From: Mesorhizobium sp. J8
GTDB taxonomy: Bacteria > Pseudomonadota > Alphaproteobacteria > Rhizobiales > Rhizobiaceae
Reading direction: 5' to 3'
DNA: 64,000 bases
Assembly (NCBI RefSeq): GCF_016591715.1
Contig: NZ_AP024109.1
Span: forward strand, 4,836,001-4,900,000
A program made the position numbers and the translations under genes. Below are positions 26,091 to 35,571 of this stretch, one piece after another. Positions within the stretch are counted from its first letter, which is position 1. Each line of letters opens with the position of its first letter. Under the pieces are notes generated by a model that saw nothing but the letters and a program-made list of their open reading frames with translations, was not told where the DNA came from and searched no databases.

Positions 26091-26791
26091 CTTTTTGCAG
26101 CGCGGCCTTCGGCAATGACAAGCAGCCGATGCGGCTCGACCACGACGACCCTCTGGCGTCCGCTCTTGACCAGCCCTTGGTCCTCCCATGCGGAAAGCAG
26201 CCGGCTTACCGTGTGGAGCGTGGTGCCCGTCATTTCCGCGACGTCCTGGCGCGAAATCGGGAAGTCGATCAGAATCCCTTGTTCGGTCTTTTTCCCCGAC
26301 TGCTTGATCAGCTTGAGCAACGCGTGCGCGACGCGCTGCTCCACCTGCTCGGTGGACATCTCGATAACGCGCGTGTGGGCGTCCTGGAGTCTGGATCCGA
26401 CAACCTTGTAGGTATTGGCGCTAAAGCTGGGGTAGCTCGTGGCGAAGGTGGACCACAGTTGGCTTGGCCAAGCAAGCACCACGCAATCGGCGGCCGCCAC
26501 GGCATTTGCCGGATAGGTCGTCCGGCCCAGCGCGCTGGCGATCCCCATCAACTCGCCTGGGCTTATATATCGCACGGTCACCTCGTGTCCGTCCGGAGTC
26601 GACTTCACCACGCGCACATGGCCGTCGAGCAAGAGGAAGAATGAATGTGCCTCCTGTTCCTGCTCGAATACCGGCTGATCCTTGGCAATGCGAACGGATC
26701 TCGCCTGGCTGATGATACGATCGAGGTCCGCTGCGGCGATCCCCTCTAAGACGGACAGACCGGCAATCAACGACCGATCAAGGCTTGCCAA
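26087..26791 (-). CDS. nnrR: NnrR-type Crp/Fnr regulator of nitrite/NO genes
   Basis: A 234-residue Crp/Fnr regulator. The recognition region RQDVAEMTGTTLHTVSRLLSAWEDQG differs from the FixK/FNR ETVSR type (His replaces Glu), matching the NnrR group that senses NO-related signals and reads TTGCG-type half-sites. There is only one Cys, so it is not an Fe-S FNR. The start is a TTG at 26791 with GGGAGG before it. The genes to its right, pseudoazurin and nirK, carry TTGCG-N4-CGCAA palindromes, a convincing link between regulator and sites. NnrR rather than DnrD naming is by resemblance. Confidence 0.78.
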   Translation of the reverse strand: MASLDRSLIAGLSVLEGIAAADLDRIISQARSVRIAKDQPVFEQEQEAHSFFLLLDGHVRVVKSTPDGHEVTVRYISPGELMGIASALGRTTYPANAVAAADCVVLAWPSQLWSTFATSYPSFSANTYKVVGSRLQDAHTRVIEMSTEQVEQRVAHALLKLIKQSGKKTEQGILIDFPISRQDVAEMTGTTLHTVSRLLSAWEDQGLVKSGRQRVVVVEPHRLLVIAEGRAAKS

Positions 26792-26925
26792 CTGCCTTCC
26801 CTCCCCAACTCAACTGCGCACCGCGCTCGGGCCTCGGCCGAACTTTGTCACGGACGACCCGTTGCCGACAAGTGAAGCCTCCCTCGTCTCCTCCACTGTT
26901 CGTCCGTCATTTTTCCTCTTGCAAT

Positions 26926-26939
26926 TTGCGCCAGCGCAA
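26926..26939. promoter_or_regulatory. NnrR-type palindrome upstream of pseudoazurin
   Basis: TTGCG-CCAG-CGCAA is a perfect inverted repeat, 75 bases before the pseudoazurin start. The same half-sites recur before nirK, and no other place in the window has this exact form. Confidence 0.72.
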
Positions 26940-27013
26940 ATCGGCAGGCCGTCCGGCGATCTACAAGGGCGCAACGGTTGATGCCGTGGTGAACCCAAAG
27001 AAAGGAACTTGGA

Positions 27014-27460
27014 ATGAAACTGCCCCTGATTGCCGCGGCGATAGCCCTGCTCTCACTTGCCGGCACTGCAAATGCCGAAGAACATGTCGTGCAGATGCTG
27101 AACAAGGGTGAGAAGGGCTCGATGGTCTTCCAGCCCGACTTCGTCCGCGCCGCTCCCGGCGACACCATCAAGTTCGTGCCGACCGACAAGACTCATAACG
27201 CCGAGATCATCAAGGGCATGATCCCGGACGGTGCCGAAGCGTTCAAGGGCAAGCCGAGCGAGGAGGTCACGGTCACCCTCACCAAGGAAGGCGTCTATGG
27301 CGTGAAGTGCGCGCCACACTACGGCATGGGTATGGTGGCGCTGATCGTCGTCGGCAAGCCCGTCAACCTGGACGCGGCCGAGACCGTCAAGCAGATCGGC
27401 AAGGCAAAACCGGTCTTCGCCGAACTGTTCGCCGAGGCGACCAAGGCCGCTTCGAACTGA
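27014..27460 (+). CDS. paz: Pseudoazurin (blue copper electron carrier)
   Basis: A 148-residue periplasmic type 1 copper protein that donates electrons to copper nitrite reductase. A signal peptide of about 20 residues ends in AGTANA. Copper ligands are the His of DKTHNAE and the Cys, His and Met of [11 protein letters not shown]. Its length and the domain [25 protein letters not shown] match pseudoazurin. An NnrR-type palindrome lies upstream and a strong terminator downstream, and nirK follows, so it is the probable electron donor to NirK. Confidence 0.92.
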   Translation: MKLPLIAAAIALLSLAGTANAEEHVVQMLNKGEKGSMVFQPDFVRAAPGDTIKFVPTDKTHNAEIIKGMIPDGAEAFKGKPSEEVTVTLTKEGVYGVKCAPHYGMGMVALIVVGKPVNLDAAETVKQIGKAKPVFAELFAEATKAASN

Positions 27461-27507
27461 TCCGACAGCATGTGAGATTGCCTCCGGCGGTGGCGAGCCG
27501 GAAGCAC

Positions 27508-27555
27508 TGGCCGGGCAGACCTGGGGAGAGGTCTGACCCGGCCATTTTCATTTTT
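27508..27555 (+). terminator. Rho-independent terminator after pseudoazurin
   Basis: Arms at 27508-27522 and 27529-27544 (one unpaired base) form a GC-rich stem around a 6-base loop, followed by TTTTCATTTTT. It separates pseudoazurin from nirK, which has its own NnrR-type site. Confidence 0.8.
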
Positions 27556-27644
27556 GCGATTTGGTATCCTACCGCAGCCACAGTTGTCATGACGCGAGTT
27601 GCTTTCGCCAATCATCCCAAAACCAAAATCCATTTGGCTCAGAT

Positions 27645-27658
27645 TTGCGCAAACGCAA
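27645..27658. promoter_or_regulatory. NnrR-type palindrome upstream of nirK
   Basis: TTGCG-CAAA-CGCAA, 62 bases before the nirK start, has the same half-sites as the pseudoazurin site and fits activation at about -41. Confidence 0.75.
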
Positions 27659-27720
27659 AGAAGCGCCGCGCAAAGATATTATCCTCGCTTCATCGAAATG
27701 GTGAAGTTGAGGAGATGAAA

Positions 27721-28824
27721 ATGCTTACGAGACGCGAAGCTTTGTTGGGTTCTGTTCTGACCGCCGCCGCCGTCGCTGCCATCGGCTCTGGGCCGGTAAT
27801 GGCCGCCGCCAAGGATGTGGCTGGGCTGCCCCGCGAAAAGGTGACCCTCGTCGCGCCGCCTTTCGTGCACGCCCACGACCAGGTGGCCAAGGGTGGCCCC
27901 AAGGTCGTCGAGTTCACCGTGACGATCGAGGAGAAGCCGCTGGTCATCGACGCCGACGGCACGCAGCTCAACGCCATGACCTACAACGGTTCGATCCCGG
28001 GCCCCCTCATGGTCGTGCATGAAGGTGACTATCTCGAGCTCACGCTGATCAATCCCGACACCAACACGCTCGCCCACAATATCGATTTCCATGCGGCGAC
28101 CGGCGGGCTCGGCGGCGGCGCGCTGACGCTGATCAACCCGGGCGAGCAGGTGACGTTGCGCTTCAAGGCGACCAGGTCGGGCACATTCGTCTACCATTGC
28201 GCCCCTGGCGGCGCGATGATCCCGTGGCATGTCGTGTCGGGGATGAGCGGCGCGGTGATGGTCCTGCCGCGCGACGGACTGAAGGACGACAAGGGCAAGC
28301 CTGTCCGCTATGACCGCATCTACTATGTCGGCGAAAACGACTTCTATATCCCGCGCGATGAGCAGGGGAAATTCAAGAAGTACGACTCGGCCGGCGACAA
28401 CTACGACGACACCGTGAAGGTGATGCGCGGCCTGATCCCGACGCATGTCGTATTCAACGGCAAGGCTGGATCGCTGACCGGCGAAAACGCGATGAAGGCC
28501 AAGGTTGGGGAAACGGTGCTGATCGTCCACTCGCAGGCCAATCGCGACACCCGTCCGCATCTGATCGGCGGCCACGGCGACTTCGTCTGGGAAGGCGGCA
28601 AGTTCGCGAACCCGCCCGCCAAGGATATGGAAACCTGGTTCGTTCGCGGCGGTTCGGCGGGCGCGGCGCTCTATACTTTCCGGCAGCCTGGCGTCTACGC
28701 CTATGTCAATCACAACCTGATCGAGGCCGTCGAGCTCGGCGCCACCGCGCACTTCACCGTCGATGGAACCTGGGACGACGATCTGATGATGCAGGTCGAG
28801 GCTCCCAAGGCGATTGCCTCGTAA
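27721..28824 (+). CDS. nirK: Copper-containing nitrite reductase
   Basis: A 367-residue periplasmic enzyme reducing nitrite to NO. The N terminus carries a twin-arginine signal ([10 protein letters not shown], then a hydrophobic stretch ending VMAAA). Two cupredoxin domains follow; copper ligands are seen in [33 protein letters not shown] and the second-domain [10 protein letters not shown]. Two in-frame ATGs six bases apart are possible; GAGGAG fits the second (27721). An NnrR-type site precedes it and nirV follows. No nitric oxide reductase genes are in the window. Confidence 0.95.
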   Translation: MLTRREALLGSVLTAAAVAAIGSGPVMAAAKDVAGLPREKVTLVAPPFVHAHDQVAKGGPKVVEFTVTIEEKPLVIDADGTQLNAMTYNGSIPGPLMVVHEGDYLELTLINPDTNTLAHNIDFHAATGGLGGGALTLINPGEQVTLRFKATRSGTFVYHCAPGGAMIPWHVVSGMSGAVMVLPRDGLKDDKGKPVRYDRIYYVGENDFYIPRDEQGKFKKYDSAGDNYDDTVKVMRGLIPTHVVFNGKAGSLTGENAMKAKVGETVLIVHSQANRDTRPHLIGGHGDFVWEGGKFANPPAKDMETWFVRGGSAGAALYTFRQPGVYAYVNHNLIEAVELGATAHFTVDGTWDDDLMMQVEAPKAIAS

Positions 28825-28894
28825 ACCGGAAAGACGGTCTACCACGACCTGCCGGCGCGGCCGGCGGGTCGAACCTGCAGGCGGATTTTCCAAC

Positions 28895-29758
28895 ATGTCC
28901 TTCGATCCTGTCTTCACATTTGGAACGATTGCGGCCGCCGCCCTCATCGGACTGGGCGTCAGCAATGCGATCGACGGGACATCCGCTCGGTCCCGGGTTC
29001 CAGCTGCGGCTGCAGAGCTGGTAGCCCTGAAGCCCGGGTCATTCGAACACCCACAGCCTGGCGAGTTCCTCAGGGACAACCATCCCGCACCCGCACCCGT
29101 GGCGAAGGAAACCATCGACGCGCCTCTGGAAATCATGAAATTCCAGGTGACCGCATCCGACTATGACCGCTGCGTTTCGGACGGCGCCTGCAAGCCTGCT
29201 GATTCAAGCATTGTCGGCAACGTTCCGGTGACGGGCGTCAGCTTCCTCGATGCGCAGGCTTACGCGAATTGGCTGTCGGCGAAAACGGACGAGACCTGGC
29301 GGCTCCCGACCGATGTGGAGTGGGCCTATGCCGCCGGCGAGCGGTTTCGGGCCGACATCGAGGGCGACGGCGACTCTGCCAATCCCGCGAGGCGATGGCT
29401 CGCCCAATATCGCAACGAGGCGGCGCTCGGCCGTCAAGCCGATCCCGAGCCTCGCCCTCTCGGGGCATTTGGGACCAATTCGAAGGGCGTTGCGGATATC
29501 GCCGGCAATGTCTGGGAATGGACATCGACCTGCTACGCTCATGTGACGATGTCCAGCGATGGCGTTGCCAGGTCGCTCGGCAATTGCGGCGTCCACGTTG
29601 TGGAAGGTTTCCACCGGACCTACATGTCGAACTTCATCCGTGACGGCAAAAGCGGCGGCTGCGCGGTCGGCACTCCGCCGGACAATCTCGGATTTCGCCT
29701 GGTCCATGGTCGCGCCGGCCTCCTGCAGGCGGCGCTTCGCCGCCTTGGCTTGACCTGA
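28895..29758 (+). CDS. nirV: NirV-like formylglycine-generating-enzyme-family protein
   Basis: A 287-residue protein of the sulfatase-modifying factor (FGE/SUMF1) fold, the family of NirV, which is commonly next to nirK. An N-terminal hydrophobic segment (about residues 8-26) acts as a signal or anchor, so it is probably periplasmic. Fold markers include ANWLSAKTDETWRLPTDVEWAYAAG and the C-terminal GNVWEWTSTCYAH. Its role in nitrite reduction is unproven. It begins 70 bases after nirK and is probably co-transcribed. Confidence 0.85.
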   Translation: MSFDPVFTFGTIAAAALIGLGVSNAIDGTSARSRVPAAAAELVALKPGSFEHPQPGEFLRDNHPAPAPVAKETIDAPLEIMKFQVTASDYDRCVSDGACKPADSSIVGNVPVTGVSFLDAQAYANWLSAKTDETWRLPTDVEWAYAAGERFRADIEGDGDSANPARRWLAQYRNEAALGRQADPEPRPLGAFGTNSKGVADIAGNVWEWTSTCYAHVTMSSDGVARSLGNCGVHVVEGFHRTYMSNFIRDGKSGGCAVGTPPDNLGFRLVHGRAGLLQAALRRLGLT

Positions 29759-29780
29759 CTGCTCTCAAAAGGAACACCGA

Positions 29781-30221
29781 ATGACTTCAAAGCCGGTCTT
29801 TCCCGACAGGGTTCGCCCTGTCGCCGAACAGCCCCTGGCCCGCCCTGGCGTCGACCGGGCTTCAATTGGATTGCTGGTTCGCGAATTCTATTCCGGCGTA
29901 CGAAAGGATGAGCGACTTGGACCCATCTTCGCCCGGGAAATCACTGGCGATTGGGAGCCTCATCTGGAGAAGATGACCGACTTCTGGTGCTCGGTGATAT
30001 TGAAGAGCGGCGACTATCATGGACGGCCGGTGCCAGCTCACCTGAAGCTCAAGGACGTCACCGAGGCCGACTTCAGTATCTGGTTGGCCCTCTTCAGCAA
30101 GACGGCGTCCGAGCTCTTCACCCCTGAGATCGCGGCTGTCTTCGTTGAGCGGGCCGAACGGATAGCGGCAAGTCTGAAGCTTGCCATGTTCTTCCGTCTC
30201 GGCTCCTCAGCCAGTGATTAG
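29781..30221 (+). CDS. Group III truncated haemoglobin
   Basis: A 146-residue haem globin of the truncated group III type. The pattern LVREFYSGVRKDERLGPIF near residue 33 and the proximal His in GRPVPAHLKLK near residue 85 fit that group. It starts 22 bases after nirV, so it is likely in the nirK transcript. Binding or turnover of NO made by NirK is a reasonable role, because no NO reductase is in the window, but the chemistry of this group is poorly defined. Confidence 0.83.
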   Translation: MTSKPVFPDRVRPVAEQPLARPGVDRASIGLLVREFYSGVRKDERLGPIFAREITGDWEPHLEKMTDFWCSVILKSGDYHGRPVPAHLKLKDVTEADFSIWLALFSKTASELFTPEIAAVFVERAERIAASLKLAMFFRLGSSASD

Positions 30222-30265
30222 GTGCAATCCCGCCGGCGTGGGAATTCGTCGGGCTGATAACAGGC

Positions 30266-30279
30266 TTGATTTTGCGCAA
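30266..30279. promoter_or_regulatory. Hybrid FNR/NnrR-type box before the K+ channel
   Basis: TTGATTTTGCGCAA joins TTGAT to CGCAA, 34 bases before the channel start. The same half-site mixture occurs at 25720-25733. It could be read by FixK, FnrN or NnrR. Confidence 0.5.
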
Positions 30280-30313
30280 GGACCGCGGCTGTCAGGGTTC
30301 GTAGTCTCCGCCG

Positions 30314-30745
30314 ATGATCCTTAATCTTTGCGTCGGTACGATCGTCATCAGTCTGACGGTCCTGATCCATACTTTCGGCCTCATCGCGATCACTCACGCG
30401 ATGGCACGGCTCGTCGCGCTCTTTCGCATGCACGGGCGGCGCAGCCGGGTCATCGCCATGATCACTGTGGTTATGGGATTTTTCGCGGTCATGACGACGG
30501 AGGTCTGGCTGTGGGCCGGAATCTACAGGCTGCTTGGAATCCTGGGTGACTTCGAGACGGCGCTTTACTTCTCGACCATAACCTTCTCGACAGTCGGCTA
30601 TGGAGACGTCGTTCCCGCCCAGGGCTGGCGCGTGCTGGCCGCGCTGGAGGGCATCAACGGGTTTCTGCTGATCGGCTGGTCGACCGCCTACCTTATCGCG
30701 GCCGGCACCCGTGTCGGCCCCTTCAGGATCGGCGAGCACTTCTGA
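30314..30745 (+). CDS. Two-helix potassium channel protein
   Basis: A 143-residue inner-membrane ion channel. Hydrophobic segments lie near residues 5-30, 48-72 and 110-135, with a pore loop holding the K+ selectivity filter TFSTVGYGD near residue 97. There is no cytoplasmic RCK or cyclic-nucleotide domain, so gating is not obvious. It has its own promoter-type box 34 bases upstream. A role in membrane potential or pH control during the denitrifying or low-oxygen state is inferred from position only. Confidence 0.85.
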   Translation: MILNLCVGTIVISLTVLIHTFGLIAITHAMARLVALFRMHGRRSRVIAMITVVMGFFAVMTTEVWLWAGIYRLLGILGDFETALYFSTITFSTVGYGDVVPAQGWRVLAALEGINGFLLIGWSTAYLIAAGTRVGPFRIGEHF

Positions 30746-30760
30746 ACCGTGGTTTCGGCC

Positions 30761-32146
30761 TCAGACCGCCGGCGAGTGCCTGCCGGTTCCATTGTTGAGA
30801 TATTTGTCGAACCTGGCCGCCACAGTCCTGACGAGCGGACGGCTTTCCTCCGGCACGATGAAGTTTTCGCGGTCGAGCCGAAGGAGATGGCCGGCGCCGC
30901 CGATGGCCAACCGGCTCGCTTCGCAGAGCACCGTTTGTCCCACCGCTCCAAAGCGTTCGACAAGTTCTATCGCCGAGAAGGCGAAGCTGCACATCAGGCG
31001 TTCGATGAGCCAGGCCCTCGCCTGATCATCGACGCTGAGCTCAATGCCGCGCGCTGTCGCCAGCCCACCGGCATCGACGGCTTTTTCGTACTCGCCGGTC
31101 GCGACAATGTTTTGTGCATAGCCCTGGCGGAACCGACTGATCGAGGACGGACCAAGACCGATCAGGGTGTCGCACTGATCCTCGGTATAACCCTGGAAGT
31201 TGCGACGGATCTTGCCGGCACGGGCCGCAACCGCCAGCGCATCCTGCGGTTTTGCAAAATGATCCAGCCCCAAGGCCTCGTAGCCGGCATCGACGATCAG
31301 TTGCGCGGCAAGCCGTGACTGCGCCAGGCGTGCGGCGGAGTCGGGCAGCCAGGCTTCATCGATCATCGTCTGGTGCTTCTTGAACCATGGCACATGCGCG
31401 TAGCCGAATAGGGCAAGCCGGTCCGGCTCCAGCGTCAGCGCCTGGACGACCGTCGCCGCGACACTTTCGCGGGTCTGATGCGGCAGGCCGTAGAGAAGGT
31501 CCAGGTTGACGGATTGAACGCCTCGCGCGCGGACCGCATCGACAATGCTTTTGGTGAGCGCAAAGCTCTGCTCGCGGTTGATCGCCTTCTGCACCTTGGG
31601 ATCGAAGTCCTGAACGCCGAGGCTCGCCCTGGCCATGCCGATTGCCGCAAAGGCATCGATCCGGCCGTCATCCATGTCGTTGGGATCGATCTCGACGCTG
31701 AGGCTGGCATCGTCGAGAAAGTCGAACCGATCCCGCAATGCTTCTCCCAGCATGAGTATGTCATCGGGCTTGAGCATCGTCGGAGAGCCGCCGCCGAAAT
31801 GGACGGCGCGGATCCTGCCCCGGCCGTGCACAAGGCCGCCGACCGTTTCGATCTCCTTGTGGAGCGAGCGCAGGAAGGCGGCCACGGGCGTATAGTGACG
31901 TGTCTGCTTGGTGTGGCAGGCGCAGAACCAGCACAACCGGTCGCAATAGGGGATGTGCAGATAGAGCGATATCTCGTCGTCGCCTTCGAGCGCATCCATC
32001 CACCCGCGAACCGTCACCGCATCGACGCCCGGATGAAAGTGCGGCGCCGTCGGATAGCTCGTGTAACGCGGTACGTTGTCGGCAACGTTCGCAACAGCGC
32101 TTGGGTGCGTGGCATGGACGGCGGCGTGAGGGCTCATACCGGGCAA
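30761..32146 (-). CDS. hemN: Oxygen-independent coproporphyrinogen III oxidase
   Basis: A 461-residue radical SAM enzyme converting coproporphyrinogen III to protoporphyrinogen IX without O2, a haem synthesis step needed when oxygen is scarce. The [4Fe-4S] site is HIPYCDRLCWFCACH (Cx3Cx2C, near residues 70-77); the adjacent VHFGGGSPTML and the C-terminal HemN domain are intact. It is divergent from the fnrN-like gene, with a perfect FNR-type box (32173-32186) 27 bases before its start. Confidence 0.94.
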   Translation of the reverse strand: MPGMSPHAAVHATHPSAVANVADNVPRYTSYPTAPHFHPGVDAVTVRGWMDALEGDDEISLYLHIPYCDRLCWFCACHTKQTRHYTPVAAFLRSLHKEIETVGGLVHGRGRIRAVHFGGGSPTMLKPDDILMLGEALRDRFDFLDDASLSVEIDPNDMDDGRIDAFAAIGMARASLGVQDFDPKVQKAINREQSFALTKSIVDAVRARGVQSVNLDLLYGLPHQTRESVAATVVQALTLEPDRLALFGYAHVPWFKKHQTMIDEAWLPDSAARLAQSRLAAQLIVDAGYEALGLDHFAKPQDALAVAARAGKIRRNFQGYTEDQCDTLIGLGPSSISRFRQGYAQNIVATGEYEKAVDAGGLATARGIELSVDDQARAWLIERLMCSFAFSAIELVERFGAVGQTVLCEASRLAIGGAGHLLRLDRENFIVPEESRPLVRTVAARFDKYLNNGTGRHSPAV

Positions 32147-32172
32147 ACTGCCCGAACGATGCCGGCAAAACC

Positions 32173-32186
32173 TTGATCTGGATCAA
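32173..32186. promoter_or_regulatory. Perfect FNR/FixK box between hemN and the fnrN-like gene
   Basis: TTGAT-CTGG-ATCAA is a perfect palindrome in the divergent hemN/fnrN interval. In rhizobia such anaeroboxes mediate both activation and autoregulation of fnrN. Confidence 0.82.
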
Positions 32187-32225
32187 GGCGATCGAGGGCG
32201 CGACCGGCGCAAGCTGCCGGCGCTA

Positions 32226-32957
32226 TTGATCACGGGCGTCGCGATGACCGCCACACAGGATGCTCAGCAGGCCGACATTCCCGCGATTTGCAGATCCTGC
32301 GAAGCGCGGCGGGACGGATTATGCGGCGTGCTCAAGCCCCGCCAGCTCGCCGAGCTGGCTGCAGCTTCGTCGAGGCATGAGATTCCGGCAGGGATGGAGC
32401 TGTCCGACGATGGAACCTACTCGAACCTGTTGTCCGGTGTAATCAAGCTCACCAGGAACCTGTCTGACGGTCGCCAGCAGATCGTCGGATTTCATTTCGC
32501 GCCTGATTTCCTGGGCGGCCTTTCGAGGCGAAAAGGCCGATCAAGGCCGAAGCCCTGACGACTGTGGAGCTCTGCTCGTTTCCAGGGACAACGATCGATC
32601 GAATGATCGACGAGGCGCCTGAGCTCGCGCGCCAGCTGCTGAGGCATGCGCTGAACGAACTTGACGACGCACGCGACTGGTTGGCTGCGCTGGGACGCAA
32701 AACCGCCTCCGAAAAGGTCGCAAGCTTCCTTCTCATGGTCGCCGGAAACATCGATCGCGCACGCCATCCGGCAAGCTCGATAAGCTTCGACCTGCCGCTG
32801 ACACCGTGCGGATATCGCCGATTTTCTTGGGTTGACCATCGAGACGGTAAGCCGGGAATTCTCCCGGCTGCGAGTGGACGGCGTGATCCGGATCGTAAAC
32901 AAGCGACACATTACCCTCGAGAGCATAGCTCAGCTCGAGGAGCGCTGCGGAGACTAG
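32226..32957 (+). pseudogene. fnrN: FnrN-like oxygen-sensing FNR regulator, broken by two compensating one-base shifts
   Basis: The first frame runs to 32558 and starts with the FNR cysteine pattern CRSC...C (Cx2Cx7C, residues 22-33). At about 32516 one base is missing compared with the expected FLGRPF motif; the reading then continues in another frame with ELCSF (the fourth Cys) and [15 protein letters not shown]. At about 32804 one base is extra, restoring the first frame, where [24 protein letters not shown] gives an intact FNR recognition helix up to the stop at 32955-32957. The full protein would be about 243 residues. Either two sequencing errors or a recent knockout. All motifs survive, which favours errors. 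Confidence 0.75.
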
Positions 32958-33110
32958 TCGCCGTCCAACCGTCATTCGGCTTCGGCCTTCCGGAGCTGCT
33001 GACTTCGGCCCTCCAGATTATTTCATGGCGCTTTTTGCCTGTTCACCTCATTGCCGAAGCTGTGCTCCGGCGGTCGCTGCAACCCTCGCCAAAACAAAAG
33101 CTCGTCACGT

Positions 33111-33124
33111 TTGACTTGAATCAA
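33111..33124. promoter_or_regulatory. FNR/FixK-type box upstream of fixN
   Basis: TTGACTTGAATCAA, 82 bases before the fixN start; the position expected for activation of the cbb3 oxidase operon. Thirteen of its 14 bases recur at 55971-55984. Confidence 0.78.
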
Positions 33125-33205
33125 GGCCGGCGGACGGAGAATCCCGAAATGGTGCCCCGAGCGGGCATTCCGCCGGAACTTTCGAGACGAGATCGGGGAC
33201 TTGCG

Positions 33206-34816
33206 ATGAAATTTGGCACGGAGATCGTCCTTTTAAGCCTGTTTGCTTTTGGTGCCCTTGTGGCCGCCGGCTTTGGCGTGGATGAACCCTTCCGCCAGCA
33301 CATGTGGGTTCTTTTCGTCGCGGTAGTTGGCTTCACCGCGATCCTGCTGCGCAATTCGGATTTCAAGCCCGCGGCGCCGATCGACCCCTCCACCTACATG
33401 GACGGTCCGATCCGCTACGGTGCCATCGCAACCGTGTTCTGGGGCGTCGTCGGCATGCTGGTCGGCGTCGTTATCGCGCTTCAGCTCGCCTTCCCCGATC
33501 TTAACATCCCACCCTGGTTCAACTTCGGCCGTCTGCGTCCGCTGCACACATCCGGCGTCGTCTTCGCCTTCGGCGGCAACGCCCTGCTTTGCACGTCGCT
33601 CTACGTCGTCCAGCGCACCTGCCGCGCACGGCTGTTCGGCGGCAACCTGGCCTGGTTCGTCTTCTGGGGTTACCAGCTCTTCATCGTCATGGCCGCGACC
33701 GGCTATCTCCTCGGCATCACCGAAAGCCGCGAATATGCAGAGCCGGAATGGTATGTCGACATCTGGCTGACGATCGTCTGGGTCGCCTACCTGATCCTTT
33801 TCCTTGGCACCATTCTGAAGCGCAAGGAACCGCATATCTACGTCGCCAACTGGTTCTACCTCTCCTTCATCGTGACCATCGCGATGCTGCATGTCGTCAA
33901 CAACCTGTCGATGCCCGCCTCCTTCCTTGGCTCCAAAAGCTATTCCGCCTTCTCGGGCGTCCAGGACGCGCTGACGCAGTGGTGGTACGGGCATAATGCG
34001 GTAGGCTTCTTCCTGACGGCCGGCTTCCTGGGCATGATGTATTATTTCGTGCCCAAGCAGGTTAACCGGCCGGTCTATTCCTACCGCCTGTCGATCATCC
34101 ACTTCTGGGCTTTGATCTTTCTCTACATCTGGGCGGGGCCGCATCACCTTCACTACACCGCGCTGCCCGACTGGGCGCAGACGCTCGGCATGGTGTTCTC
34201 GGTGATGCTGTGGATGCCGTCCTGGGGCGGCATGATCAACGGCCTCATGACCCTTTCCGGCGCCTGGGACAAGATCCGGACGGACCCGATCGTGCGCATG
34301 ATGGTCGCGGCCATCGCCTTCTACGGCATGTCGACCTTCGAAGGTCCGATGATGTCGATCAAGACCGTCAATTCGCTCTCGCACTATACGGATTGGACAA
34401 TCGGCCACGTCCATTCGGGCGCGCTCGGCTGGGTCGGCCTCATCACCTTCGGCGCAATCTACTACATGGTGCCCAAGCTCTGGAATCGCGAACGGCTTTA
34501 TTCGCTACGGCTCGTCACCTGGCACTTCTGGCTGGCGACGCTCGGCATCGTCGTCTACGCGGCTGTGATGTGGGTCTCGGGCATCATGCAGGGGCTCATG
34601 TGGCGCGAGTACGACGAGCAGGGATTCCTCGTCTACTCCTTCGCCGAGACCGTCGCTGCCATGCATCCTTACTATCTCATGCGCGCCGCGGGCGGCGCCA
34701 TGTATCTCGCCGGCATGCTGATCATGGCCTGGAACGTCACCATGACCATTCGTGGCTACCAGCGCAGCGAGCAGCCTTTGCCGGGTTCCGCCCCCGCACT
34801 CCAGCCTGCCGAATAA
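33206..34816 (+). CDS. fixN: cbb3-type cytochrome c oxidase subunit I
   Basis: A 536-residue catalytic subunit of the high-affinity cbb3 oxidase, with about 12 to 14 membrane segments. Haem and CuB ligand histidines are visible in [32 protein letters not shown], the [16 protein letters not shown] segment and the [14 protein letters not shown] region. The ATG at 33206 gives the normal N terminus ([10 protein letters not shown]). It is the first gene of fixNOQP, with an FNR-type box upstream. The oxidase allows respiration at very low O2, as in nodules or waterlogged soil. Also called ccoN. Confidence 0.96.
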   Translation: MKFGTEIVLLSLFAFGALVAAGFGVDEPFRQHMWVLFVAVVGFTAILLRNSDFKPAAPIDPSTYMDGPIRYGAIATVFWGVVGMLVGVVIALQLAFPDLNIPPWFNFGRLRPLHTSGVVFAFGGNALLCTSLYVVQRTCRARLFGGNLAWFVFWGYQLFIVMAATGYLLGITESREYAEPEWYVDIWLTIVWVAYLILFLGTILKRKEPHIYVANWFYLSFIVTIAMLHVVNNLSMPASFLGSKSYSAFSGVQDALTQWWYGHNAVGFFLTAGFLGMMYYFVPKQVNRPVYSYRLSIIHFWALIFLYIWAGPHHLHYTALPDWAQTLGMVFSVMLWMPSWGGMINGLMTLSGAWDKIRTDPIVRMMVAAIAFYGMSTFEGPMMSIKTVNSLSHYTDWTIGHVHSGALGWVGLITFGAIYYMVPKLWNRERLYSLRLVTWHFWLATLGIVVYAAVMWVSGIMQGLMWREYDEQGFLVYSFAETVAAMHPYYLMRAAGGAMYLAGMLIMAWNVTMTIRGYQRSEQPLPGSAPALQPAE

Positions 34817-34826
34817 GGAGCCAGAC

Positions 34827-35558
34827 ATGGGCCTGATGGATAGACACGCACTGATCGAGAAGAACGCCACGCTGCTTCTTGTCGGATCCCTGCTGGTGGT
34901 GACTGTCGGCGGCATCGTCGAGATCGCGCCGCTCTTCTATCTCGACAATACGATCGAGAAGGTCGAGGGCATGCGGCCTTACTCGCCGCTCGAGCTCGCC
35001 GGCCGCAATATCTATGTGCGCGAGGGATGCTACCTCTGCCACAGCCAGATGATCAGGCCGTTCCGGGACGAGGTGGAACGCTACGGCCACTACAGCCTGG
35101 CGGCCGAGTCGATGTACGATCACCCGTTCCAGTGGGGATCCAAGCGAACGGGACCCGATCTCGCCCGCGTCGGCGACCGCTACTCCAACAGCTGGCACGT
35201 CCAGCATCTCAGCGATCCACGCTCCGTCGTGCCGGAGTCGATCATGCCGAGCTACGCGTTCCTGAAGGAGAAGCAGATCGAGGTGAAGGACTTCTCGACG
35301 CATCTCGTCGCCAACCGGCGTATCGGTGTCCCCTACTCCGACGACATGATCGCCAATGCCAATGCGGATCTGATGGCGCAGGCGAATCCCAATGCCGACA
35401 CGTCAGGCCTGGAAAAAAGATACCCGAAGGCCAAGGTCGGCGACTTCGACGGCAACCCGCAACAGGTCACCGAGATGGACGCCCTGGTGGCTTACCTCCA
35501 GATGCTCGGCACGCTCGTCGATTTCAAGAACTACGACGAAGCCGCCGGCTACCGCTGA
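34827..35558 (+). CDS. fixO: cbb3-type cytochrome c oxidase subunit II (monohaem)
   Basis: A 243-residue membrane-anchored cytochrome c. One N-terminal membrane helix (about residues 15-38) precedes the haem site [18 protein letters not shown], and a downstream Met supplies the other ligand. It passes electrons from FixP to FixN. GGAG lies before the ATG, which is 10 bases after the fixN stop, and fixQ follows after 13 bases. Confidence 0.95.
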   Translation: MGLMDRHALIEKNATLLLVGSLLVVTVGGIVEIAPLFYLDNTIEKVEGMRPYSPLELAGRNIYVREGCYLCHSQMIRPFRDEVERYGHYSLAAESMYDHPFQWGSKRTGPDLARVGDRYSNSWHVQHLSDPRSVVPESIMPSYAFLKEKQIEVKDFSTHLVANRRIGVPYSDDMIANANADLMAQANPNADTSGLEKRYPKAKVGDFDGNPQQVTEMDALVAYLQMLGTLVDFKNYDEAAGYR

Positions 35559-35571
35559 GGAGCGCAGACCG

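Noticed and set aside
32564..34816. One 750-residue protein starting upstream of fixN
   Set aside because: The first part is the out-of-frame middle of the fnrN-like gene; fixN has its own start at 33206 and its own FNR-type box.
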